Assembly (NCBI RefSeq): GCF_026213295.1
Contig: NC_079431.1
Coordinates: forward strand, 10,021,573 to 10,085,572
Reading direction: 5' to 3'
Source: Gadus chalcogrammus
Lineage: Eukaryota; Chordata; Actinopteri; Gadiformes; Gadidae
DNA: 64,000 nt
Shown: positions 1-16,000 of the stretch, one piece after another
Layout: each line of letters starts with the position of its first letter
Numbering within the stretch: the first letter of the stretch is position 1
The notes under the pieces: model-generated
What the model was told of the DNA's origin: nothing
What the model saw: only the letters and a program-made list of their open reading frames with translations
The model's database searches: none
Program-made: the position numbers and the translations under genes

Positions 1-3000
1 CGAACCCCACCACTTAGTTGTACACTCCCAGTTCAATGTTGTTTATTCATCGCAGCTTCCTTGCATAAGATTTAATACTTTGCAGAGGCAGTGTGTATGA
101 ACAGTAAAGCTGGAGCACGGCATATGGTCGGATTTTGTGTTGTTAATATGCCACTCTGTCTTTGTCTGCTTGATGACATTTTGGTAACACGCCACAAATG
201 CTTTTATGAATTTATACACGTTTTGGGGCCAGCCATTCATGCGTTTTTTTGTGAAACGTAATTGCAATTCATGAACGCATTCGTCACAGATTTCAGAGCA
301 AGGTCGTTGAGTGGTTGTAAATGTTTTTGGTTTTTCTCAAAAACAGTCTTTTAAGCTCAATAGCTATGTCAAAGCATAGTAGTGTGTTGCATATGCAATG
401 CATCATATATGTATATATTGCTTTGTGTCCTGATCATAATAAAGCTAAAGGTAGGTGTTTATAGATGATCATAAAACGTCCTTGAGGCATTATTATAATA
501 AATTCAGACCTTTTTTCTGAAATGCACAGAATAGACAATGAAAGCATTTATTATATTATTGTGTATGATATTACAATGCAGGTGCAAAAAGCATAAGCAG
601 GGGCATACATAAGTTGACATGCACTTGCCTAGAACATAAACCATGATTCAAAATAGCCACAAGAGTCACTATAAGCACAACAAGGGAAGTCATGAATAAT
701 GTTATTGGTAGAAAGAAATCATTTTCATAAAAGGGTAATGGGATAAAGTATAGTGCATGATAGAGGGAGTAAAACTTTAGATTGCCATTAACTGCAAAAT
801 AATGATGTCTTAAGTAATAAGAAACAACAGACATAAATTGACAACATAAACTAAGCATATTTATGTATATTGAAAATGAAAAAAGTAACTTACGATACAA
901 TGATATACAATACATGAATAATAAAGATACACTTTAACTTGAAGGCATACACAGAATTATTATTTCTCCGCCTTTGACTGAACCATAATCCGCCTGCTTG
1001 CCGACTAAAATGATGCCTTCCATAGAGTGCAACAGGAGTAGAGTATCGGGCCATTGTTTGCTGAAGCACCCTATAACCCTACACATTTGCTGCAATTTTG
1101 TCAGTAAGAGGGGGGTGGAATTCTGGCAGCAATCAGTGAATTAATCTCTCTACTGCCTCCCCTTTTCATCTCGCTGTCGTGCCCAAGGTGCCACATATGG
1201 ATGTACCCCCCCCCCCCCCCGCACCTCCCCTGCGATATAATCAGGATTCTGATGGGTATTTTGCTGTAGGTGCAACAGGAGCAACAAATTATGTCTTTTG
1301 CATCTCCCACCGTGAATAGTGGTGAGCCTTTTCCCCTGATGCTGCTTAGGCTCTTTGGTGAATTGGAACGCAGTGTCAAAACATGTCACATCTCTTTTAA
1401 CCACTCAAAAACAAAAAACTGAGAAACCCTTCATGGTGCATGGCAGCGTGCAACATGAAGGTTATGTTTTAATAATGCAAGACAGGGTAAAATGAAGGGC
1501 TAATACCGCAAAATCAAACAGATGTTGAACAAATATTAATAGCTCATGAACGGTTTGGTATATAATTAGGATCTTACAAACTGATGACAAATAATGATTA
1601 AAATTAGCAAAAAGAGGGTTGATTTTTGCTTTGCCACCCACAAGCAATTTGCAATCAAATTAGAACTTGTGGTATCAATCAGCTCCTTGGTGGCATCGGT
1701 TTCTACAGGATACCTCCATTTCTTTCCACCTCGGAATGGAAAACTGCTTATTTTGGACGAATTGTATCTCGCTTAGTTTATATACCCTGTTTCCAAGTAA
1801 ATCCGGTTATGCAACGAGCACTGTAATTTCAGTTAATTGTTAAAAGTTAAAAAGATAAAAGTAACAAATCTCATTGTGCGTTAGCCACATACTTTACAGA
1901 TAGCTGTGCTAGTGTGAGAATAAGGGAGGAGTACCGGTAGGTTTTTCTTTTGAATGACATCTCTTCTCTAATGAATGCCGTCATTCATTGGAGACACCAG
2001 ACACCCCCCACCCCTACCCTACCCAAACAGACTTTACATCATAAAGTTAGGTAATAAATAAATAGGTTACACAAGCAAGAACATTGGGGGAAATAATTGC
2101 AGGGGAAAAAAAAATAGCAACTTTGAAAAGTGCAGCCAAGGCAACCTCTTGATGAAACAAGGTTATTGAATTTTGTTCAATCCTTCCGAGACGTTGGAAA
2201 GGCTCTGAAAAAGAGATGGACGTGGTGGTGATGGAGGTCGGGGGGGGGGAGGAGGAAGGAAAAGAGTGTCTTTGATTGACAGGCTGGGATTCTTGTTTAC
2301 CGTTGGCCCCCAGATGTGGCTGTGTACAGCATGCGACCGGGTGCTCCCCCTGCTCTCTCATGCCGGTCAGGTAGCACGCTCCATTTCCCCACCTGTCAGC
2401 ACGGACAAGCTAAACACAGGGCTTTTTGACATCGGCATTTTACGCCGCTCGTTCTCACTGACAACTCCAATCTAAAGGAGGCTTGACACCGTGTCAATCC
2501 CGGGCGGCCCCCGCGGCCAGAGATGCACCCGTTGCTTTACAGTCGGGAGAGAGGGCTGTCGTCTACCGCCGCTTTGTTTACCCCCTGGCGCCGGTAGAGG
2601 AGAATGTCACGGTTGGAGTCTGCATCCTGGAGCGAGGGGGCTTTTCCCCGGCAATCTGATTCATTTAGCTGCAAAGGCCAAGTGTAGGAGAGGGGGCAGT
2701 TCATCGTTCATACAAGGATGACGAATGTTGTTGTTTAGAATATGGTTTGAACAATGCGGAACGTTGTGGATATGAAGCACGTTGTTTAATATATAGCGAG
2801 TTGGACAACCACCATGTGTATAAAAATGTCCTATGTATTGCGTTATTTCAAATCTTCATCACGGAGGAGAAAACACTAATACTACTTTTGATATTGAGAG
2901 GCTAACCTAATAAACTTAGATCCTCTATGTATTGGAATTCTTAACTATTGATCTTTTTTACCTATAATTTCTGAATTCATTGCTTATACTAATTACTAAT

Positions 3001-3036
3001 CTACTTAGTTGGAATATATCCCGGTCTACAACATCA
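1..3036. other. No gene recognised; unique AT-rich DNA with a GC-rich patch
   Basis: No reading frame here resembles a known protein, and all frames are short with stop-rich surroundings. There is a run of 15 C at 1206-1220 and of 10 G at 2240-2249. The stretch 2485-2670 is clearly richer in GC and CpG than its surroundings, but I see no splice signals or protein motifs that would make it an exon. It could be a regulatory or CpG-rich segment; this is inference from composition only. Confidence 0.6.
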
Positions 3037-3044
3037 GTTACCAC

Positions 3045-3405
3045 TAGGGATCGACCAATATATCGGCCGGCCGATATATCGGGCCGATATTTGCGGTTTT
3101 TAAGTGTATCGGCATCGGCCGATAAGCGGCTGCTGAGTTCGCCGATAGTTTTTTTCCCGGCATTTTACTATTTGTCAATATTGTTTTTTAAAGTTCAATA
3201 AATGTTCCCTTTTAAATTGGGACTTGTAACATTTGTTATCATCATTGTGTAATTTTTATGATGTAAATTGAAAGAGCAAAAGCAGTATCGGCTCCAAATA
3301 TCGGCTTAAGAAAATCGGCAACCCATATCGGTCATCGGCTAAGGCTGATGAAAAAAAATCGGTATCGGCATCGGCACTAAAAAAATCCATATCGGTCGAT
3401 CCCTA
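3045..3405. mobile_element. Non-autonomous hAT-type element (MITE), 361 bp
   Basis: The element starts TAGGGATCGACC and ends GGTCGATCCCTA, an exact terminal inverted repeat of 12 bp that stays similar for about 5 more bases. It is flanked by GTTACCAC (3037-3044) and GTTATCAC (3406-3413), an 8-bp duplication differing by one transition, which is the duplication length of the hAT superfamily. Both subterminal regions are packed with ATCGGC/GCCGAT motifs, which may be transposase binding sites. The middle is AT-rich and has no coding potential. Family assignment rests on TIR plus 8-bp TSD; the TSD mismatch argues for an old insertion. Confidence 0.85.
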
Positions 3406-3422
3406 GTTATCACACCATGCAT

Positions 3423-6359
<2,937 letters not shown>

Positions 6360-6424
6360 GTGTGTCACAAACATATGATTTCAGACACAGTAGTGAATTT
6401 GCGCTACGATATGGATTTTGACGT

Positions 6425-7167
6425 CACTGTGTGACCGGTAGACAGTGTTATGTGTAACGCATTACAAAGTAAGTAACACGTTAATACAGTAAAAACTTTA
6501 CTTTTCCATGTAAAAAGTAAAGTTAGACGAAACTACTGAAAATATGGTAACGAAACGTAGTTCCTTTTTCAATTCGGTGCAACGTTACTGCTTTCTCAGG
6601 CAGTATGCTATTGCGCCTGCGTGCTTGCGTCTGTCTCAACTAGCGTACGAGAAACTAGTTGCTTGAAACTGTTTCTGCATCTCTTCCACAGACATCACTT
6701 CAACAGGCATTTTCCAAAGCCAGACCTTACCACCAAAAAAGCTAGCGATGGAACGAGATAACAAACGCTGTCACTGTTTAGCTGTGTAAGGACATGGTTC
6801 CCTTTCAAAATGTCGATAGAAAGGGCTTTAAAGAGATGTTAAAAACACTCTATCCCAGGTACGCGTTACCTGCCCACACACACTTCAGCCAAATTGAGAT
6901 GCAAAAACTATACGGCAAGGTCCGTGAGCAAGTGGAGAAAAAAATCCATACTATTAAACATTAGTGTTTTTCAGAGATGGAAGTAACTTGAGAAAAGATT
7001 TAGCTTTTTTTTTCTTGCACTTTTGCTGCCAAACCAGTAATTTACCCCTTCAGAAGCATTTATACCGAAATTAGAAGATAAAATTAACATACCGTGATAT
7101 AATACCGTTACCGTCTATGCCTCAAATCATACTGTGATATACAACTAAGTCAATACCGTACAGCCCA
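6425..7167 (+). mobile_element. Degenerate hAT-like DNA transposon remnant
   Basis: The region holds a decayed hAT transposase frame (6662-6964). The left part (6455-6560) carries TAACGCATTAC- and AAAAGTAA-like motifs common in teleost hAT repeats. The right end, ATACCGTACAGCCCA at 7153-7167, resembles the terminal motif of a common fish hAT family. A matching left terminus and an 8-bp duplication were not found, so the boundaries are approximate. The stretch 7085-7150 repeats ACCGT/ATACCG motifs, as subterminal regions do. The remnant may combine pieces of more than one hAT insertion. Confidence 0.55.
6662..6964 (+). pseudogene. hAT (ZBED-like) transposase fragment, inactivated
   Basis: Reading in the frame that starts at 6662 gives a continuous match to the middle part of hAT/ZBED transposases: SLQQAFSKARPYHQKS, then RWNEITNAVTV, then LCKDMVPFQNVDRKGF, then LYPRYALPAHTHFSQ. 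The order (leucine-rich start, I-T-x-A, K-D-M-x-P-F, G-F, P-R-Y-x-L-P) is the usual one for the segment before the DDE catalytic core. In-frame TAG stops at 6743 and 6779 interrupt it, and the frame ends at a TAG at 6962-6964. The N-terminal BED finger and the RNase-H-like core with the hAT dimerisation domain are absent, so it cannot encode an active enzyme. The homology call is from motif recognition; the family within hAT is not resolved. Confidence 0.75.
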
Positions 7168-7170
7168 AAG

Positions 7171-7218
7171 ACCAAGACACACACACACACACTAACACAC
7201 TAACACACTAACACACAG
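7171..7218. repeat. (AC)n / (ACACACTA)n short array
   Basis: A short AC run followed by three CTAACACA units, just after the hAT-like right end. It is a simple sequence repeat. Confidence 0.9.
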
Positions 7219-8470
7219 ATGCATACAGTAAGGGGGAGAGGAGGAAAGGAGCAATCTTTCGGGCAGGGGCAAAAAATATGTAGTTTCATGGACAATAAAG
7301 CAGCTTTTTATTACAGCAAAGCCGAGATAGAGGTAGGAACCCGATTGGGTCCCGATGAGCCGGCTCCCAGGGACTGCGAGGGTCCACATGGAATTAACTG
7401 CTCCTGAGGGAACCTAAAGGTGGCATCACAAGATTGACTGTTGGGGTAACCGTGAGCAGAGGCTATAGATTTCACCTACAGAAGAGCAGATTAGAATTCA
7501 CTGCAAAATGACTTTTCCCATGAATCCTCTCTTGAGGAGCACAAACGCAGAGACGGCGGGAAAATAGAGGTTCCCCAGATGGATAAAACGGCGCTCAGTG
7601 ACAGAGTGACAGAGGGCAAGCGATGAACCCTCCAGATACGCCCCGTGGTTTCCTCATCCAGTGGTCCGTGCAGGAGACTTCGGAGGGACTTTTTTTTATC
7701 CTGTATGAACACTGAATGACTAAACGAAAGCATGTCTGATCTGGAATTGCAGATATTAAAAGATCCATCAATGCAAACTCCACTTGTAAGCACTCGCAAC
7801 CATCGCAGGAGTGCAGTGTAGCGATCAGCAAGCTCTTTGAAATATACCAGTGTTTTAAAGTTTAAAAACATGATTAGAGGGCTGATAAGATTGGCTGCCA
7901 TCAAGTACTGCTTAAAATTGTAAAAGTGGTGTCGAAATATTGGGTGGATGTGGGATCTGCCAATTTCTACAGTACTCTCATAGAAACTGCAAAGACAGCC
8001 TCTGCTTAATACATTTGCTAGGATGCAAATGTTTTTAAATCTGTGAGCTTGTTGCCTGAATTTGCATTTCTACTTGGGAAGGACGTTTTACCATTGAAAC
8101 ATTTATATCCAGTAATCGGGTAACCCTTGATAGCGCTGTGAGTGTTTCAGAGATATCTTTTCTGCCTTACAGAGTGTATCACTGATGTAGCAAATGTTGC
8201 TTTAGGCCAGCTTATCTCTTCCCTGTTTGGTTCAGGTCAAAATAACAAAATGTAGCAAAACATGATACTGGGCTGGCAGAAGGCAAACATTTGTTCAGTT
8301 GGACGAAAAATAAAAATTCCAACCAATCAGCTTTGACAAACATCCACCCCAAAAATTTAGTGCATCTCAAATTGCCATGCATCTGAACTTGTTATCTACT
8401 AGAAATAGTTATATGTATGAACAATGCATAGTTTAATCTGTTTTTGCAACATTGGTCAGGAATCACCTTT
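7219..8470. other. No gene recognised
   Basis: The longest frame, a minus-strand 137-residue frame at 7491-7904, has no signal peptide, repeated motif or recognisable domain. The plus-strand frame at 7219-7407 is equally uninformative. I regard both as chance. Confidence 0.55.
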
Positions 8471-8479
8471 CTCCTCAAA

Positions 8480-8600
8480 TATGGTTAGGGTATTTGGCTC
8501 TCTAAGCACAACGGTTCTGGGTTTGAAACCCAATGTTTACGATTCCTTACCCCTGCTTGGTCCTTTAATGACCTTTCAACTCTATTTTCCGGTTCTCCAA
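8480..8600 (+). mobile_element. tRNA-derived SINE-like fragment
   Basis: At 8482 TGGTTAGGGTA resembles an RNA polymerase III A box, and at 8519-8530 GGTTTGAAACCC differs from the B-box consensus GGTTCGANNCC at one position. The spacing of about 38 bp is near that of tRNA genes. Acceptor-stem pairing and a proper anticodon arm are not evident, so this is not a functional tRNA gene. The 3' part (8540-8600) is C/T-rich and could be the SINE body. No poly-A tail or flanking duplication was identified. Confidence 0.45.
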
Positions 8601-10068
8601 TGTTATCATGGGGTCATGAGGGAAATAGGGCAAGTAGAGTGGGTTTGTTTATTGCATTCTACACTTTCTATTTCTACTCTTAAATTGAACCCAGTGGAAA
8701 AGGTTTGCTTTGCCATTATGATACTGCAATTACAAAAGCACAAGCTGATGGAGTCATTTTCTGTTGCCTGTTGCTTTGGTTTTATCTGCAGGGGGTGTAC
8801 ACAATCAAGATCAAAGCACCCGCAAACATATGGCTATCATTTAATGTAGCATTTATCTTTTAAAGCATATGCATTGCAGAGCCATGAATCAAACCTTGGT
8901 GCATGTGACACTTTATTGTGGTGATTTATTTTAGCATGTTATTTTCCAGTTCTGCATGAGAGTTTCTGATCTTCTTTATGTACATAGCCTTTTTAATCGT
9001 ATGGGCGTGTGTAATTATAAGCTCTCTCTGTCTCTCTCTTCTCTCTATTTGGATCAGCCAATGACTGAATATACTCCACTCAGAGGAGATACTGGATTCA
9101 TTTCACACTCTAACACACACCTCTCCCCCTTAGGAAGGATTATTTGTCATGTTGAGAAAGCAGTCTTAAGATTTGAAAGATGAGATGATTTACATCTTGG
9201 CCTGTTGAAAACAATAAAAGTAATGTACGTATTCTCTAAAAGCAGTAATTTACTTTCAAGAATCAAATGTATACAGTATAGTTATACTAATGTTATGAAT
9301 GTATTGTATTTATTGATACATTTGAAAACGTGGTACTGCTCGGTCTAATTCCATTTCTCCCAGCTAATCTTCATGTTGGCCGATTCGGTGGAATACTGAT
9401 CCACTATTTTAGGGTACTGAGTGTATAAAGCAGATTATCTACCTCTACTTCTAATGGATATTATTTGGTCCTTACACAAACAACATAACCCACGACTGCG
9501 GTGACTATTGTGGTATGAATGATGTGCATGTAACCAGGGCTGCATTGAATATCGGCTGTACAACCTTTGTAAAGCCAGCAGAAACATAATGAACTGTACC
9601 TACACTTAGCAAAACATTGTCGAAAACAAGGAATCTTTGGTGGTTTAAGTTTAACAGTTGTCTGTTTTTGGCCTTTTAAATTTCAATAAAGGTTCAATGC
9701 GGTTAAGGATCCGGAAAGGCGATCTTTACATTTACTATCAAAATGTCAACGGAAGCTCTGCCCACTGAACTGGAAGTATGCCTTGGATACAAACACAGTA
9801 TTCTGTTACTGCACCGTTTGACCGGGGGTTGCAAATAGAAGAGCATGATACGTTTCATCTTTTTTAGGTTGACCACTGGTCATCCCGTTCCCCTTTTTGT
9901 TTTGCCTCTTTTCCATTTCACAGCTCAAGGGATTGAGTTGTGTGCTGGTGTTGCTGCGCTGGCTGGGTTTTATAGTGCAGTACTGTAATTATGGTCATCA
10001 CTCACTCTATGGCTTGATGGCGTTTTAAGCACGTTTGTGAGTTCTCTGTAATTATTAGTACAGATGTA
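8601..10068. other. No gene recognised
   Basis: AT-rich unique DNA with a short interrupted CT tract at about 9022-9047. No coding, RNA or mobile-element signature was recognised. Confidence 0.6.
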
Positions 10069-10092
10069 GGGAGGGAGGGAGGGAGTGGAGGG
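10069..10092 (+). other. G-quadruplex-type G-triplet run
   Basis: Four GGG triplets separated by single A bases, followed 6 bases later by a fifth GGG. This fits the canonical G3+N1-7 quadruplex pattern on the plus strand. It is also a (GGGA)n microsatellite. Function is unknown. Confidence 0.7.
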
Positions 10093-13000
10093 TTGTACTT
10101 TGAGTATATTTATTTGTGCTTTTTTGAGTCTGTTGCAGCGATAATCCATTGACCTTGCAGCAGTAAAGCTTTTTTCTCTGGTTGTTCCATCAACTTTATG
10201 AAATGGCTTACTCGGGGTACCCTCAGAAGTACAAAGATCATCCTAACACACAATCGAATGTGCTCCAGTTGGATATTGTTCATCTCCTGTAATAAGGTCA
10301 TGTAGATGTATTGGTTACCATCCTGCAATTCATATACGACTTGCCTCCACTACACTTGGCCAGGATATAATCCCCAGTGTGTGTGTATATGAAACAAAAG
10401 ATGTGTGTAGCCTTTAGTTTGCAGTGTTATGAAATGAAGTGCCAGTGAGTATGTACCGCACAATTACATGTGCTCTTTAAATTGATGCATGGATTTAATT
10501 TAAATCTGAAGGCTGTTTCAAGGAGCTGGGTTCAAGGTGCACCAGATATGTTACGTCAGAATTCAAGGTAGGGTAAGCCAGAAATCTTGGTTTCAGATAA
10601 CAAGATCAGACTAAGACTGCTCTTAGTCCTTTTCCATTGTCTCAGGCTGTGAACCTAACCTGGAGGAAACCTAGTACATAGAAGGTTAGCTCCTAGATGA
10701 CCTCGCCGAAGGCTGCAGGTAAAACCGCTTTCTATAGTCTCATAATGGTTTACATAATGGCAACAAACAACGTTATATGGTCATATCCAAAACGATTGTA
10801 TTACAAGGTATACATGTTTCCTCCTTGTTAGTATTGTACCTTATCTATCCACTTAACAGGGCTTAATTTAAGTGATGGATGATTTATTTTCACAGGATCT
10901 ATTTGAGAAGAATATATATATATATTTTTTTTTATTCAAATGTTTGCATTTTCAGATTAAATTCATTACATTAAGGTATATAGAAAACTAGAGTTCATTT
11001 TTTCTTCAAGAATAAAAAGATTCACATACTATTACAGTACACATTTTGTTATTTTCCTCCCCAAGAAAAGAAAACAGTCTTGTCTTCAACTCCAGCCTTC
11101 CTATGGTGAAGAGGCTCGAATGACTTGGAGCCTAGCCATTAACCAATAAAAAGAAAAGCAATGAAATAGCATGCTTCGGGAATTCCCTGATCGATCGGAC
11201 CCATTTTGAGGGTGCGATAGTTGATGGCTTTTGATGTCTGTCATGAACGTGGTCCAACTGAGCGAAATCCTTCCTCAAAATTGAAATCAGCTTCTCTGAA
11301 ATCGAATATTCCAACAGTGCAGGGAGGCACTCTATCTTTTCAGAGTACTAGTTTAAGCTTAAAGATATCCTTACCTGACATGAAACGGGCCGCTATATAA
11401 AATACATAAAAAATGTCAGGGGTAAGTATAGACTGTTGGCCCAAAGCTTAAAACAATCAAAAAATATAAGCATTCATATTTTGAAGAATGCAATAACTTA
11501 GATAGATGAGATCACTCCGAGTCACAATTTACTTGCACAAAATGAAGTACAAACTCTGACTGACCTCACAATTATTAAAAATGTCTGTATAACTTTGTAT
11601 TATCTTATGTTACTTTTCTTGTTGGCAAAGGGGCAAGTCATACCTTGTGATTTGTTCAACACAAGTCATTGTTTTGCATTCATTTTATTTGCATTGTATT
11701 TGCATTGTATTTGTCGAATAAAACTTGCGACAAACATTACATCTGGTCTTAAACAGTGTAAACAGACCATGTTGATGCTTGGCATTACAATTATTTTGAA
11801 GAAACATGTACTTAATGTAAGTCAGTTTATATGTTGAAGTTTGTTATTCACCCTAAAAATCGTTGAGAATTGGTCACAAACACTTACGATGCAGATACTT
11901 TGTTTACTCTTCAGTATCCATATATGGAGAGCTCTTTTGTGCTCCAGAGGCCCAGGGTGTGTTATAAATGATGCTTTTAGTAGCCAAACAAATGTATGCG
12001 TCAGATGGAAAGATGCAGAAGCTCTCATCCCCAAGAGACAATTGTATATAGTTTCCTAGCAGACAGAGATCACCTGGGGAAACCATGAGTGTATACAATT
12101 GAGAAAAGCAGGTCTGGTATTCTGCTCCTTGGTCTGATAGAGTTGACAGGGGGAAAACAATGGAGAACACACCTAGCGCTTATTGTTAATCTAACTCGGG
12201 CCTGGAGATAGCTACCCTTCCCAACAGCGTTTTTCATGCAACGGCCTCTGATGCAGACGAATACTGGTGTCAACTGGGGCTGTTCAGTGGTGTCAAGTGT
12301 CAGAATGCCTGTCGATCTCTACTGTCTGCTTCAATAAAGGGAACCATAAAGATCTTATGTTACGTGGCTGTCCGCTTCTAATGGATCCTGGGTTTTTTTT
12401 TACGACCAATCTCCAAACTGTTTTAAGCAAAGCATTATAGTAGCCTGCCTCGTTTATGTTTCCTGGGGGATATATATGATTATTAACACTGTGTCGTGAT
12501 TGGTTGAAATACCTTGGAACTGGTTCTGGATTTTTGGATCCGGTTACTCAAAATATGGCAACCTAAAGCACAGACGTATAGACTGGAGCATTGTTAAGGT
12601 AAATTGTGCAAGCCGCGTATCTGTCTTGAGAATGTTCTATGAAAATATTGTTGTGTTCTTTTTTGCCAGCTATAGATTTATAGAACACTGAAAGCTGTTT
12701 TCTGATGGAAAATTTGTGGTCCATTGGAGGGAGGGATATTTCTGTGATGCTTCTCATGCTCTCCCCGTTCCTCGTACAAACCATTGTGAATGAAATGTGA
12801 CATTGAAAGTTTATAAAGCTGCATCTTTAGTGCTTATTATAAACCATACACAAGATTGTTATATTTTATTAATAAAACATATTATTTTGGTGATCTCATA
12901 GCCAGTTTTAGTTTAGGAGCCCGGACTACAGTCGGTTAGCTCATACAGAAACCACTCGTGTTCTGGTCGGCTTTCCCTGTATTCATTATGTTGCATACAG

Positions 13001-16000
13001 TTTACAATACCCTGAGATGAGATGAGAGCCCATTGTAATTTCAGTCTTGTATCTCTCTATTCTGCCATCGTTTGTTTTTGCACAGGCCAAGCTTTGTCTT
13101 AGATCGGCCTAGTGGATAGATCCGTTCTGCGGGCATGGTGCCAAAGACTTGGAATCCCCGTTGGTGCATCTTGAGGATATGAGTTAAGAATAAAACTGTT
13201 TGTTCAGTGATTCTGTACCTGAAGCCTGCAGCTGCCAATGTCTGTGCACAGACTAGAATCATATAGGGTTCACTGAGTTCATTTTTTTATTGCAAGCAAT
13301 TTATTGTGTCCTGAGGGTGATATGTGAATTATTATTACAATGCGAAATATATATTTATATTATATGTAACATATATATTTTTTAAGAGAAACCTGATTGA
13401 CAAAATGCAGATAAACAATCCAAAATGAAACATACATGCTTGTAAATCATGCAACCTTCGCATTTGTTCATTTGTTCATATGCACAATGAATCTAAAGCT
13501 TCTTGTAAGCTTCAAAGGCTCTCTTGAATACTTAGTGCATTTATATTACCCATACCACAACTTTGCCCACCAATGCTGGCACCAACGGGTAGGTCAAAGA
13601 CCCAGAAGGTCAAACACTTGAGTGTCATGGAGTGGTCAAAATCTTCAAGGTTGAGAACAAGCTGTGCTTTCTTTTTCTGACACGGCAGTTACCCAAGCCG
13701 ACCTCTCACCTAGATACTCAAGATGAAAGGGTTGCTTAATTGCCAACGATAGTTACTACAATCATTTGTTTTAATGTTGCAATTGTGATTTGGAGTTAAA
13801 TAGTAGGTAAACAAAGCTAATGAGCCTTGATTATAAACACTTTCCGTTGACACATGCATATAGGATTACTCCACCCTGTCATAAAGACATGGATGATTCA
13901 TGCTGGTTATTAGTGACAATGTTGAACAGATGCTGCTTACTTTCGTTAGTATCAGCGTTTGAAGGCGTTGAACAGGCTAGTGTAGGCTGCAGAAAAGAAA
14001 CCCCCACTGGTATATATGAGAGTTATATATATATTGAAGAAAACCTGAATATATAGATAAACAGTCTTTGGGGCACTTTAAATATGAACGAATACCCAAT
14101 GTTTCAAGTGAAATACATAACCAGTGTGGCCCAACAGAGATTAATTTGTTCCACTTTAGCGTTGGTGCAAAACCAAAACACAATTCTCTCCCACAATAAA
14201 CTTAAAGTAAGCAATGTAAAAAAAAGTACAGCAGATTGAGAAATTAAAACAAACTACCCTGAGGGTTGTTTTAAATGAATGGCCAAGTATTTAGTTTATT
14301 TATTTATTTTACCCTAGAGACAGCTGTTATTACTCTTGTGGCATCTCTGCATCCGCTGGTGCCACGGTGATGAAAGCGAGATGAGTACAGCTCTTACTCA
14401 TGTCTCCCTGCTGATCACCTCCAGCCCTGTTTTGCAGCCCCGGTGTCAGCTTTTAGAATCGGGCCGTAAATCTCGCACTAAAATTTGCAAAATCTTGGCC
14501 ATAAATTAACAGGTGCATTTTGTCACCTGATCATTTTGGTTCACAAGATCCGTTCTCCCAAGCATGTATGTATGATTAAGCAGAATAAAGGGCCGGCTAT
14601 CAATTTCAACCTTGCTTTTTACATGCAACACCAGGCCCTGCACATTTATTCATTTATACATTTCATGGATTTCAAGGGGAACACTCGGGTTTGATAATTT
14701 GATAGAAAATAGGTCACAGGGGTATATTGGTTACATATGATGTGACTTATTTTTTCATGTTCATCATGCATGTTTATATTAGTTGGACAATTTTTGATTA
14801 CTCCTTGAGGTAACTGATATACTGCTTAGTGTCCAGGGCCAGCATGAGTCGAAGTATAAACATCACAAAAGTTATCAAAATCTAATACGGGTATCCTGTT
14901 GGATTCAAAACTGCTCTCACACTTAAGGAAGCGCAAAATGATGTTTGGCCCTTCCCCAAGAATGTCTGCATTCATCTACATTTGCACAAATGTTCACATG
15001 TTTTTAAGGGCCCAGGGAAGGTGGTGAAAACAGCAGAGCATAGACCTCACGTGATCCCTGAGTCAAAGCACCTATTGCACCAGTTTATGCTGTTGCAATG
15101 TTACCAGCATTATGGACTACGAAACTACTACTACTTAAACTCTTCCTCCAGGACATCAGGACCCTGCACTGACACAAACCATATTTTTATGTTTTCTCTG
15201 TATATTGCTGAGTTTGACCTCCTTTGCCAAATTGATTACGATTTCCTTGTCGCAAGAATTTACTGTGCAAATGACCACTCGTTAAACTCTCCAGTTGATC
15301 ATAAAACTCTTTGACTTTTTAAGTGTTCTATTTAAATTGCATTACCCTTTAAATGCAATAGATGATCCCACTTTATAGTGTATTTATTCATGCAGCAAGA
15401 AACATTCCGTTGCCTCGTCTTTAATTGATGCGCGGTTCACCTATGTTCTGCTTGAGTGAGGACAATCTTTATTCCTGATCAAAATGGAATTAATAGCACA
15501 CAAGGGTTAGTGCACAAGGCTGTGACTCAGCAGAAAGCAAATGCTCAAAGAAGGCATTTGGCATTCTTCACCTAACACCCAGAGATGACAAAAGAATCCC
15601 AAGTTTGTGAAGAACCTGGGTACAAGTTACAGACGGGTGTCCAAGTCTCTGTCTGAATAGTGTAGTCTGAGCATAGTCTAAGTGTTCCTCAGGATACATT
15701 TGATGCTCTGTCTTGCCAAATACTTCTTTATCCTTTGCTAAATGAGGCAAATATTTATGGAAATATGTTTTAATAACAATGCGGCGAGCAGCATGGGAAT
15801 GACCAGACTGAAGTTATAGGAGTTTGCATGGCTCATTCTCCGAACAACCCTGAGAGTTGCCTTTATGTCAACACACCACGCATACTCACAGGAAACACAC
15901 ATCATATCGCACACAACCACGACTGCCTCGGTGGTGGTGCCGCCGACCCTCCCAGGATCCGTTATGGCACTTGGTGACCATGGCCGTGACCGCCACGATA

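Noticed and set aside
2266..2721. Two adjacent plus-strand frames in GC-rich sequence, considered as exons
   Set aside because: They are in different contexts with no domain motif; Cys/Gly/Arg richness follows from GC composition.
7491..7904. Minus-strand 137-residue frame
   Set aside because: No domain, signal peptide, codon bias or splice context that I can see; overlapping frames are common here by chance.
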